A stretch of DNA of 64,000 nucleotides from Williamsia serinedens (lineage in GTDB: Bacteria > Actinomycetota > Actinomycetes > Mycobacteriales > Mycobacteriaceae): assembly GCF_024171725.1 (NCBI RefSeq), contig NZ_JAMTCG010000002.1, positions 186,001 through 250,000 of the forward strand. Direction: 5' to 3'. Below the pieces are notes generated by a model. That model did no database searches, was not told the DNA's origin, and was given only the letters and a program-made list of their open reading frames with translations. The first letter of the stretch is position 1; every line of letters begins with the position of its first letter. This document shows, one piece after another, positions 43,046 through 51,010 of the stretch. The position numbers were made by a program, and so were the translations under genes.

Positions 43046-45439
43046 TCAGCGACCTCCGGTACGGGTGATGCGCTTGGTGCGCTCGATCTCGGTGAACGGC
43101 AGCGCCACCACGTCGAGCAGCCGGGACCAGCGCGATGTGCCCCGGACGGCGCGGCCGACGGTCGGCGGCTGGGCGAGGAGGAGCCACGCCGCGGCGTGAC
43201 GACGAGCCCGCGTGGTCACGCGCGGGTCGACCGCCAGGCCCCACATCAGACGCGTGTGGTCCAGCCATCCGCGCCCGGACCTCTCATTGTGCGCCGAGAG
43301 CGTGTTGCCGTCGTCGTGGCGTACACAGACCTCGCGGTCGACGAACGCCACGCGCCGCCCGACGCTGAGCCGCAGCCACAGGTCGAGGTCGAAGGTCTGC
43401 GCCAGTTCGGGCCGGAACCCACCCACGTCGCGAGCATCCGACAGCCGGATCATCACGTTCGACGGCTCGCCGAACCAGTTGCGCATCACGCCGCGGAACA
43501 CCATGTCCTCGACGAGGTCGTCGCCGGCGTTCTCCGCGGACAGGGCACGGAAACCGGTGTGCACGTCGGCGCCGTCGACCGCCTCGCCGCTGGCGTCGAC
43601 CACCCGACGACGGGCGAACACCATGCCGGTGTCGTCGTCGAAGGCGGAGACGAGGTCGGTGAGCGCGCCGGGGAGGAGCTCGTCGTCCCCGTGGACGAAC
43701 TGGACGAACTCGCCCCGTGCCAGGTCGAGGCAGCGGTTGTGGTTCCCGGCGGCGCCCAGACGAACGGGGTTCACCACGACCCGGTCACCGGGCCGCAGCA
43801 TGGCCTGCGCGCGGGACGCCCCCTCGTCGTCCGACGCGTCGTCCACGACGACGACCTCCGCGTCGTCGAGGTCCTGGTCGAGGATGCTCCGCAGACAGCG
43901 CTCGACGGTCGAGGCGTTGCGGTAGAGGGGGACACAGACCGAGAGTCGCGGCCGGTCTTCGCGGTCGCGGGCGGTCACGGTCACCGGCGACCACACCACG
44001 TCGTACCCGGTCGCCGTCTCGCTCCGCCGACCGACCGTCGACACGGTCACGGCACCGGACAGCGCGTCGACATCCCTGATCCAGGCGGCGCTGCCGTGGT
44101 CGGCGTAGGCGTCGGTGCGAGCGCCCTCGAACAGCCGGTGTCGCCGCCCCTCGGCGTCCTCGACGACGCCCATGTCCTCCACACGCCCGCTCGCGCCGAC
44201 GATCTTCGGTGCCACCGCGCGGACGTCCTCCATCTGGGCCGCCCCGGCGAGCACCTGCAGCCACGACGGGTCGTCGGGGACGACGTCGCGACGGACCACG
44301 GCGACGACGTCGTACGGGTCCAGTCCGCTCACGTGAGCGTCGATCTCGTCGTCCGCACCGACCCCGACCGGCGTGACCGTCCGGAACGGCGAGGTGTCGG
44401 TGGCGCGAAGCAGCGCCGTCGCCCTCTCGTCGGCCCGGTCGCCGACCACGACGAGGAGCGCGGTGGTCGCGGTCCGCAGGCCCGGCGTGACGTCGTACCA
44501 ACCGGGCATCCCCTCGATCGGCCGGACCTGGCCGACCATGCCCCGCTCGTCGAGGGCGCGCTCGAGGGCGCGCCGCCCCGCCTCCCGGACGTACGGCTTG
44601 TCCTCGAACACCGCCGCGGTCGACCCGGCGGCGGTCCGCCAGTGATAGAGCACCTTCGGGATGTGGGCCACGACCCGTTCACCCGGCGACGAGTGGAGAC
44701 GCAGGATCAGCTCGTAGTCCTGCGCGCCGTCGCATTCCGGGTCGAGGCCGCCGACGGCGGCCAGCAGATCGCGCCGGACGATCGACAGGTGGCTGGTGTA
44801 GTTGCAACACAGGTAGTGGTGCGGCGACCAGCGCGGCTTGCGGTGCGGGCTGTGCCGCCACCGTCCGTCGTCGGTGATCTTGTCCTCGTCGGTGTAGACG
44901 ATCTCGGTGTCGGGATGCGCGAGGAGGTGATGCGCGACCTCGTTCAGCGCCTGCGGCGCCAGGGTGTCGTCGTGGTCGACGAAGGCCACGAACGATCCGG
45001 TCGCCGCGGTGATGCCCACGTTCGTGTTCCGGGAGATCCCCCCGTTGTCGTCGAGACGGACGTACCGGATGCGGGGGTCGCGATCGGCTGCGGTGGCGAC
45101 TCGCTGCGCCGCGTCGGGATCGGTCGACGCATCCGCGAGGACCAGCTCGAGATCGTGAAACGTCTGTGCCAGAACCGAATCGACCAGCGGATTCAGGTAT
45201 CGCTGCGGCGTGTCGAACGTCGGCACCACGATGCTGAACATCGGGCCGTCGCCGAATGGGTTGGCAACCGGTCCGATCGGCGCGAGGAAGGTGGTCGGCT
45301 CGACCTCCCGCATCCAGGTCTCATAGGCGGCGTCGTAGGGGTAGGGGCGAAACTGTGGGTAGCGGTCGCGGACCGCCGTCAGCGGGTCGAGGTCCGAGAT
45401 GGACCCCAGGACAGTGTCTTTCAGCAGCCGACGCACCAT
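43046..45439 (-). CDS. Large glycosyltransferase with two GT2 domains
   Basis: A 797-residue protein carrying two GT-A modules. The first begins near residue 68 (FSIVVPTFDTPQRYLNPLVD), with metal motif AFVDHDDTLAP and FDRQ-like region KPRWSPHHYL; the second begins near residue 498 (LSVCVPLYRNASTVERCLRS), with FVHGDDELLPG. A linker of about 170 residues joins them. Dual-domain GT2 proteins make alternating linkages or polymerise surface glycans; the sugars are unknown. Start is uncertain: ATG 45439 lacks a clear ribosome site and GTG codons occur upstream in frame. With the small GT2 and ABC exporter it may form a surface-glycan module. Confidence 0.85.
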   Translation of the reverse strand: MVRRLLKDTVLGSISDLDPLTAVRDRYPQFRPYPYDAAYETWMREVEPTTFLAPIGPVANPFGDGPMFSIVVPTFDTPQRYLNPLVDSVLAQTFHDLELVLADASTDPDAAQRVATAADRDPRIRYVRLDDNGGISRNTNVGITAATGSFVAFVDHDDTLAPQALNEVAHHLLAHPDTEIVYTDEDKITDDGRWRHSPHRKPRWSPHHYLCCNYTSHLSIVRRDLLAAVGGLDPECDGAQDYELILRLHSSPGERVVAHIPKVLYHWRTAAGSTAAVFEDKPYVREAGRRALERALDERGMVGQVRPIEGMPGWYDVTPGLRTATTALLVVVGDRADERATALLRATDTSPFRTVTPVGVGADDEIDAHVSGLDPYDVVAVVRRDVVPDDPSWLQVLAGAAQMEDVRAVAPKIVGASGRVEDMGVVEDAEGRRHRLFEGARTDAYADHGSAAWIRDVDALSGAVTVSTVGRRSETATGYDVVWSPVTVTARDREDRPRLSVCVPLYRNASTVERCLRSILDQDLDDAEVVVVDDASDDEGASRAQAMLRPGDRVVVNPVRLGAAGNHNRCLDLARGEFVQFVHGDDELLPGALTDLVSAFDDDTGMVFARRRVVDASGEAVDGADVHTGFRALSAENAGDDLVEDMVFRGVMRNWFGEPSNVMIRLSDARDVGGFRPELAQTFDLDLWLRLSVGRRVAFVDREVCVRHDDGNTLSAHNERSGRGWLDHTRLMWGLAVDPRVTTRARRHAAAWLLLAQPPTVGRAVRGTSRWSRLLDVVALPFTEIERTKRITRTGGR

Positions 45440-45575
45440 GCGATACCCGACGCGACTCCGTTCCCCGTGTGACCGGTCGCCGACCGTCGGCGACGTCACG
45501 GACGTTGCGAACGCTACCGAACCATCGTGTCCGTCACCAGTCAGATGAACGGATGACCGTCGGCCTCCTACGGAG

Positions 45576-45764
45576 TCACGACAGCCGGAAGGGCTTTCCC
45601 CGGCGGAAGTCGAAGAGCGACTGGTGCGTCTCCCCGATCGACGGCGGGTTGTACGAGAACGCCTGGAGTACGGAACCGAGGTAGGCGACGTCGGGATCGG
45701 TGATGAACGCGATACCGCCGAGCGCGGCGATCGCACGTTCGGCGAGGCCGAGCGAAGATAGCGC
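45576..45764 (-). pseudogene. Possible 3' remnant of a truncated gene
   Basis: A minus-strand stretch of 62 codons with strong G/C third positions encodes ALSSLGLAERAIAALGGIAF through to DFRRGKPFRLS and a stop, looking like the C-terminal end of a real protein, but there is no ATG, GTG or TTG start in it. Upstream the sequence turns abruptly AT-rich (TTTTTTACGTACGTAA) and becomes the control region of the divergent AraC gene. The frame can be extended to an ATG at 45857, inside the AraC coding sequence, which is unlikely. Family not recognised. Confidence 0.4.
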
Positions 45765-45847
45765 ATTTTTTACGTACGTAACGCAAGCGTCATGAACGTT
45801 CCGTATGATGAGATGCACGTCACATGTAGTCGACTTCAGGACACGCC
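45765..45847 (+). promoter_or_regulatory. AT-rich control region of the AraC gene
   Basis: This is the most AT-rich patch of the 45440-45847 gap. It holds TACGTACGTA (a palindromic run) and TATGAT at 45804-45809, a good -10 match 38 bases before the ATG; AGGAC nine bases before the ATG serves as ribosome site. No convincing -35 was found. The rest of the gap, 45440-45575, has no recognisable feature. Confidence 0.4.
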
Positions 45848-46819
45848 ATGCCTGCACTGCTCTCCCGCCACAACCTGGTCCGCACGCGGGACCTCGACGA
45901 GGCCCGCAGCCGCATCGCCGACGTCTTCTGCCCGCACCAGCTCGCGGTGACGCGACGAGGGGCGCGACTCGACACCGTCCACAACGGCCGCAAGCGCGGG
46001 GCGGTCGGCCTGAACTACCTGCGCTACGGGACCGAGGTGCGGATCACCCCGGGCACCATGGACACCTTCTACCTGGTGCAGATCCCTCTCGCCGGCACCG
46101 CGACCGTGCAGGTCGGGCGCGACGAGGTCGCGTCGACGGTCGCCACTGCCTCGGTCACCTCCCCGACGCTCGCCACCGACATGATCTGGTCCGACCACTG
46201 CGAACAACTGCTCGTCTACCTGTCGCGCGACGCCGTCGGCGACTACGCGCGCGACGTCCTCGGGGACACATCCGGGCGGGCCGTGCGCTTCGCGCCCCAC
46301 CTCGACCTCACCGATCCGGCCGTGAAGAGCTGGCTGCGGCTGGTCAACTGGCTGCGCGACGACATCGACGACGGCGCGGACATCTCCGGGTCGCCCATCA
46401 TCTCCTCCCAGCTCGAGACGATGGTCATAGGCGGTCTGTTCGACATCCAGGCCAACACCGTCGCGTTGCCGCGGCGCCGGGAGCGGACGCCGTCGACGCG
46501 GTGTGTCGACGTGGCCCGCCAGGCGATGGAAGCCGACCCCGGCCACCCGTGGACCGCTCCCGAGCTTGCCCGCGTCGCGCACGTCAGCGTGCGGTCGCTG
46601 CAGGAGGCGTTCGCGCGGGACCTGCAGAGCACACCCATGGCCGTGCTGCGATCCATCCGCCTCGACGCGGCCCACCGCGCGCTCTCGATGTCCGATCCCG
46701 GCGAGACGACGGTCTCCGAGACCGCACTGCAGTGGGGGTTCAGCCACTTCGGCCGGTTCTCCGCGCTCTACCGGGCGACCTACGGCGAGAGTCCGTCGCA
46801 GACCCTGGCCCGCTGCTGA
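45848..46819 (+). CDS. AraC-family regulator (XylS-like AraC_binding_2 type)
   Basis: A 323-residue activator. An N-terminal sensing domain (residues 20-190, including VFCPHQLAVTRRGARLD and LRYGTEVRITPGTMDTFYLV) precedes two helix-turn-helix motifs: WTAPELARVAHVSVRSLQEA and VSETALQWGFSHFGRFSALY. The same layout and CPHxL/YG.V motifs occur in the regulator at 61091, so the two are paralogues. Proteins of this type control aromatic-compound genes. It probably regulates the SDR gene 119 bases downstream. Confidence 0.88.
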   Translation: MPALLSRHNLVRTRDLDEARSRIADVFCPHQLAVTRRGARLDTVHNGRKRGAVGLNYLRYGTEVRITPGTMDTFYLVQIPLAGTATVQVGRDEVASTVATASVTSPTLATDMIWSDHCEQLLVYLSRDAVGDYARDVLGDTSGRAVRFAPHLDLTDPAVKSWLRLVNWLRDDIDDGADISGSPIISSQLETMVIGGLFDIQANTVALPRRRERTPSTRCVDVARQAMEADPGHPWTAPELARVAHVSVRSLQEAFARDLQSTPMAVLRSIRLDAAHRALSMSDPGETTVSETALQWGFSHFGRFSALYRATYGESPSQTLARC

Positions 46820-46938
46820 TCCACCGAATCCGCGTTCGGCGGACAGCCTCCGCGTCGACCGGATAGCGCGCCGCGCGGCGTCGGCGTTGCATCTCCGGTG
46901 AGGGCGGCCGTGGGTGCCGCGGACGAGGAGACGCAGCC

Positions 46939-47718
46939 GTGTTCAGTGAGAAGACCGTCATCGTCACCGGCGGCGCGACCATCATCGGTGAGGCCGTCGC
47001 GCAGCTGTTCGCCGACCGAGGGGCGCACGTCGTCGTCGCCGACATCGACGACGCGGGCGGGACGCGTGTCGCCGAATCGCTGGGCGGGAGAGGCACGTTC
47101 ACCCACACCGACATCCGCGACGACGCGTCGATCGCAGCGCTGATCGACGGTGTGGTCGCCGCGACCGGGCGCATCGACGTCGTCGTGAACCTCGCGTGCA
47201 GCTACGTCGACGACGGAGCGGATTCGACCCGGGCGCAGTGGACGGAGGCGTTCGACGTCAACGTCGTCGGCGCCGTGATGGTCGCCCAGGCGGCGCGCCC
47301 GCACCTCGCGGCGACCTCAGGGGCGATCGTCAACTTCGGCAGCATCTCGTCGAAGGTCGCGCAGACCGGCCGGTGGCTCTACCCCGCAGGCAAGGCAGCC
47401 GTCGTCCAGGTCACGCGCTCCATGGCGATGGACTACGCCGCCGACGGCATCCGGGTGAACTCGGTGTCGCCGGGCTGGACCTGGTCGGCGATCATGGACC
47501 GCCTCTCCGGCGGCGACCGGGCGAAGACGGACGCCGTCGCCGCAGACTTCCACTTCCCCGGCCGCGTCGGCGATCCCGGTGAGGTCGCCGAGGTGGTCGC
47601 GTTCCTCGCCTCTCCTGCGGCGTCGTTCGTCACCGGCGCCGACTACGCCGTCGACGGCGGCTACTCGGCCATGGGGCCCGAGCAGGCGGTGCCGGCCATC
47701 CCGCGTCTCGCCGAGTGA
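46939..47718 (+). CDS. Short-chain dehydrogenase/reductase
   Basis: A 259-residue classical SDR: cofactor loop VIVTGGATIIGEAVAQLFAD, acidic VVVADIDDAGG (NAD preference), a replaced NNAG motif (VVNLACSYVDDG) and catalytic Ser...YPAGKAAVVQ. The C-terminal tail FVTGADYAVDGGYSAMGPEQ is standard. Loss of the NNAG asparagine is unusual because this residue normally completes the catalytic tetrad; an aromatic ketone/diol substrate is conceivable from the AraC context. GTG start with GAGGAG upstream. Confidence 0.87.
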   Translation: MFSEKTVIVTGGATIIGEAVAQLFADRGAHVVVADIDDAGGTRVAESLGGRGTFTHTDIRDDASIAALIDGVVAATGRIDVVVNLACSYVDDGADSTRAQWTEAFDVNVVGAVMVAQAARPHLAATSGAIVNFGSISSKVAQTGRWLYPAGKAAVVQVTRSMAMDYAADGIRVNSVSPGWTWSAIMDRLSGGDRAKTDAVAADFHFPGRVGDPGEVAEVVAFLASPAASFVTGADYAVDGGYSAMGPEQAVPAIPRLAE

Positions 47719-47830
47719 ATGTCGTGCGTTCGCCCGACATGTCCTGAGTGTCCGTAACAAACGTCCGACAGTCCTCGATAGCGTTCGTACGAGCCGGTGG
47801 ACGGCACCGAACGAACGACAGGACCTCACG

Positions 47831-48409
47831 ATGCGCATCAAGGAACGTCTGACAGCAGCGGTCGTCGCGGCGATGGCGGTGGCCGTCGTCGGTGCCGGCC
47901 AGACGGCGGTGGCCTCCGCCGACGAGACCTACGGCGAATTCACCGTCGGCGGCCGTATCCTGGACGCCTACAAGGCGACCGGCGGCCAGGAGAAGTGGGG
48001 CGCACCGACGTCGAATGAGCGCCCGGCCGCCGCCTACGGCCGGTTCCAGACGTTCGAGAAGGACACCGCGTTCTACTGGAAGGCGAGCGTGTCCGGCGGT
48101 GTGGCCCACCAGATCGGCGGGGCGATCCGGGTGAAGTGGGGGACGAGGAATTGGGAGCGTGGCCCCCTCGGCTGGCCCACCACCGATGAGCTCGACGCCA
48201 ACGGCAAGGGCCGCAAGCAGTTTTTCCAGGGCGGCAACATCTACTACGGCGCCACCACGGGCACCCACGTCGTCTGGGGCGAGATCCTCAACCGGTGGGT
48301 GGTCCGCGGAGGACCGGGCGGCCCTCTCGGCCTGCCCACCGGTGACGAGTTTCGCATCGGCAACCGGTTCGGCCAGAACTTCCGGGGCGGTCAGGTCTTC
48401 TGGCCCTGA
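47831..48409 (+). CDS. Secreted LGFP-repeat protein
   Basis: A 192-residue protein with a Sec signal peptide (MRIKERLTAAVVAAMAVAVV, cleavage likely after AVASA) followed by a chain of LGFP repeats: EKWGAPTSNERPA, GPLGWPTTDELDA and GPLGLPTGDEFRI are the clearest, each a roughly 50-residue unit with a conserved Gly-x-Pro-Thr-x-x-Glu core. LGFP repeats occur in mycolata, notably at the C-terminus of corynebacterial mycolyltransferase PS1, and are thought to anchor proteins to the cell wall. No enzyme domain is attached here. Preceded by its own 112-base upstream region. Confidence 0.9.
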   Translation: MRIKERLTAAVVAAMAVAVVGAGQTAVASADETYGEFTVGGRILDAYKATGGQEKWGAPTSNERPAAAYGRFQTFEKDTAFYWKASVSGGVAHQIGGAIRVKWGTRNWERGPLGWPTTDELDANGKGRKQFFQGGNIYYGATTGTHVVWGEILNRWVVRGGPGGPLGLPTGDEFRIGNRFGQNFRGGQVFWP

Positions 48410-48411
48410 CG

Positions 48412-49195
48412 GTGACCGGCGAGACGCCCCGCGACCACGGGCTCGTCAACGTCGGCGGCGGCCACCGCGTCTACTGGGAGGAATGGGGCGATCCGTCCGG
48501 GGTTCCGGTCGTGTACCTCCACGGCGGGCCGGGTGGCGGCCTCGGATCCGGCGCGTACCGGCATCATGTCGACCTGAGTCGCGCGCGGATGATCGGTCTC
48601 GACCAGCCGCGTGCTCGGGATCGTCTGTGTCGCCGTCACGGCGACACGACGGTGGGAGGTCGACTGGATCACCGAAGGTGTCGGTGCGCTGTACCCGGAG
48701 GAGTGGGACCGGTTCGCGGGTCACGCCGAGCGTGCCGGCCTCGGGTACGTCAAGGGCCGCGACCGACTCGTCACGGTGTACTCGGCGTTGATGGAGTCGG
48801 ACGACGCCGCAATCCGCGATGCGGCGTCGTGGGCATGGGCACGCTGGGAGGACACCCACGTCGCGATCGGCCGTTCACCCCACCAGCGGCCGTCGGGCTG
48901 GGACGACGACCGGTTCCGACACGCGTTCGTCCGCCTGACGTCGTACATCTGGTCTCACGACGGCTTCTGCTACCCGCCGCTGATCGAGCGCGCCGGCGAG
49001 CTGGCTGAGATCCCCGGTGTCCTGATCCACGGGCGACACGACGTGTCCGGCCCGGTCGTCACGCCCTGGTTGTTGCACCGGGCGTGGCCGGGTTCAGAAC
49101 TTGTGGTCAGTGAGACGTCGGGGCACGGGAGTGTCGACATGGGTCGTTCCTGGGACGACGCCAACGAGAGGGTTTTCCAGCGCTTCTCGGCCTGA
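48412..49195 (+). pseudogene. Proline iminopeptidase with internal deletion and frameshift
   Basis: The N-terminal part (GTG 48412) reads VYWEEWGDPSGVPVVYLHGG and RARMIGLDQ, the standard alpha/beta-hydrolase beginning with the oxyanion HGGPG. Immediately after Asp-Gln (48601-48606) homology jumps into another frame at VLGIVCVAVTATRRWEVDWI and continues to the normal C-terminus with GVLIHGRHDVSGPV and the catalytic His (SGHGS). The missing middle, roughly 70-80 residues, should contain RGCGRS and the nucleophile elbow GGSWG. Without the catalytic Ser the product cannot work. Total length would otherwise be about 320-330 residues. Confidence 0.85.
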
Positions 49196-49207
49196 GGTCG
49201 GCGCGAG

Positions 49208-49280
49208 CGCTCCCGCGACTGGAATCGACTCCCGCGACCGTGATCACAGTCGCGGGAGTCGAGGTAGGTCGCGGGAGGCG
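49208..49280. terminator. Nested inverted repeats between convergent genes
   Basis: Inner arms TCGACTCCCGCGAC (49225-49238) and GTCGCGGGAGTCGA (49249-49262) are perfect 14-base complements around a 10-base loop that itself contains TGATCA. Outer arms TCCCGCGAC (49211-49219) and GTCGCGGGA (49268-49276) pair around them, so TCCCGCGAC occurs four times, two per strand. The structure fills the spacer between the iminopeptidase remnant and the monooxygenase stop, consistent with a bidirectional terminator. Confidence 0.6.
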
Positions 49281-49283
49281 TTG

Positions 49284-50801
49284 TCAGCCGGCCAGCTTCA
49301 GGCCTCGCGCGTCGGCACCGGCGGGCGTGGTCCCCAGCCGCTTGCGCAGCTTGGCGGTGACCGACTTGTAGGAGCCCGGCTTCACCGGTGCGAGCCACTG
49401 CATCATCTTCGTGCCTCTGCCGACATCGAGTCCGAGGTCGGCAAGCACCTCGTCGATGTTGTGCATGGAGAACGGGATGATGTTGGTGCCGCGAGCGTGT
49501 TTGCCGTTGGTCCTCTCCTCCATCCACGCCAGCCGACGGTCGATGTGCGCACGCATCTCGTCGACGGACGGCAGGTCGAGCGCGCCGTGCAGGTGCGCCG
49601 CGATCCACACCGCCGACATCTCCGCCGAGAGCGGGGAGAAGAACGACGAGTTGTAGCCGGCGAACGTCAGGTCCGGCACGGTGAGAGGCAAGATCTGACG
49701 GTACAGCTGGAAGTTGCCGCGGTCGTCGGTCAGGGCGTCGTTGATCTCGGCGGAGAAGAACGGCACCTCCTGGTGGAAGCCGGTCGCCGCGACGATCACG
49801 TCGGCGGGGATGCGATCGCCGGTGGTGAGCTCGGCCCAGCGGCCGGCGTCGTCGACGACGAGGCGGGCGACCTCGGCGTCCCGCCGCACGTCGATCTTCC
49901 CGTCGACGACCTGCTCGTAGAAGCGCTCGGTCGCGAGGCTGACGGTGCTGCGGGCGATGTCCTCGAACGTGCCGTTCGGGACGAGGCCCATCTCCCTGAG
50001 CTTGAGCTGCCGGGTGATCACCGACTGCACCGAGCCGATCATCGACTTGCGGACGGGATTGCCCGGACCGTGCAGGAAGCGCTCGAAGCCGACGGGTTCG
50101 ATGTACCGGAACAGTCCCTCCCCCATGCGGGTGAGCATGAGGAACTTGTAGTTGAGCAGGCCACCGAGCTTGCGCGGCATCTTCCACAGGAGCTGACGCG
50201 CGACGACCGTCGTCGTGCCGGCGACGTCGCTGATCGGGACCGCGACGTCGCACGCCGACTTGCCGTACCCGAGGACGATCACGTTCTCGCCGCGGGCGTC
50301 GTCGAGGTCGTGGAAGTCGCTGGCGGCCATGGCCTGTCCACCGGCCGCGCGGAACTCGTCGAGACCGGGGATCTCCGGCAGGCGCGGGCGGGAGAAGATG
50401 CCGTTCGCGACGACGAGATGGTCGAAGCTCTCCGTCGACGTGGACCCGTCGTGGGCGGTGGTGAGGTCCCACCCGCCCTCGGGGCGCGGCTCCGCGGAGA
50501 TCACCTCGGTCGACAGCCGGAGCGCACCGCCCAGGTCGAACTTGTCGACGTAGTCCTGCAGGTAGCTCTGCACCTGCTCGCCGGTCGGCCACTGCGGGAA
50601 CGACTTCGGCATCGGGTGGTCGGAGAGGGCGTAGGTGCCCTTGTTGTTCTGTGTGCGCAGGCCCGGATAGCGGCGCGTCTCGCTCCACACCCCACCGACG
50701 TCGGGTGTGCGGTCGAAGACGGTGACGTCGATGCCACACTCCCGCAGCACCTTCGCACTGCTCAGACCGGCGAAGCCGGCCCCGATGATCGCGGTCCTCA
50801 T
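49284..50801 (-). CDS. Flavin-containing monooxygenase-like protein
   Basis: A 505-residue flavoprotein with two Rossmann motifs: TAIIGAGFAGLSSAKVL (FAD) and NVIVLGYGKSACDVAVPI (NADPH), and SDFHDLDD between them, resembling the FMO fingerprint. The last third contains DVIVAATGFHQEVPFFSAEI, typical of class B monooxygenases that insert oxygen at N, S or carbonyl carbons. Start at 50801 has an AGGAGG site nine bases away; upstream in-frame sequence lacks one. It is divergent from the flavoprotein operon at 51011 with a 209-base control region, so it may serve the same pathway. Confidence 0.88.
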   Translation of the reverse strand: MRTAIIGAGFAGLSSAKVLRECGIDVTVFDRTPDVGGVWSETRRYPGLRTQNNKGTYALSDHPMPKSFPQWPTGEQVQSYLQDYVDKFDLGGALRLSTEVISAEPRPEGGWDLTTAHDGSTSTESFDHLVVANGIFSRPRLPEIPGLDEFRAAGGQAMAASDFHDLDDARGENVIVLGYGKSACDVAVPISDVAGTTTVVARQLLWKMPRKLGGLLNYKFLMLTRMGEGLFRYIEPVGFERFLHGPGNPVRKSMIGSVQSVITRQLKLREMGLVPNGTFEDIARSTVSLATERFYEQVVDGKIDVRRDAEVARLVVDDAGRWAELTTGDRIPADVIVAATGFHQEVPFFSAEINDALTDDRGNFQLYRQILPLTVPDLTFAGYNSSFFSPLSAEMSAVWIAAHLHGALDLPSVDEMRAHIDRRLAWMEERTNGKHARGTNIIPFSMHNIDEVLADLGLDVGRGTKMMQWLAPVKPGSYKSVTAKLRKRLGTTPAGADARGLKLAG

Positions 50802-51010
50802 TGTTCGCTGCCTCCTGGTCGGGTGGTCGTCGCGCCGGCGCGGCGCTGGCGTGTCGGCGACGTTAGCCATGCCTCTGAGCTGGGACTATCCCGTTTGCGC
50901 GGGCGTTGTCCACGCCGCGCACGGTTGCTTGCACGGGGGTGCACGCGAGGCGTCGAATGAGGATGGACGCACGCATGGGCCGGCCCGGTCGGGCCGGGGA
51001 AGGAGGGGCG

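Noticed and set aside
43037-45472. 811-codon plus-strand frame opposite the double glycosyltransferase
   Set aside because: The minus strand has two complete GT2 domains with catalytic motifs; the plus-strand product is low-complexity Val/Asp/Arg/His-rich shadow.
46869-46880. CGCCGCGCGGCG palindrome as an operator for the SDR gene
   Set aside because: A 12-base GC-only palindrome is expected by chance in DNA of this composition, and nothing else marks the site.
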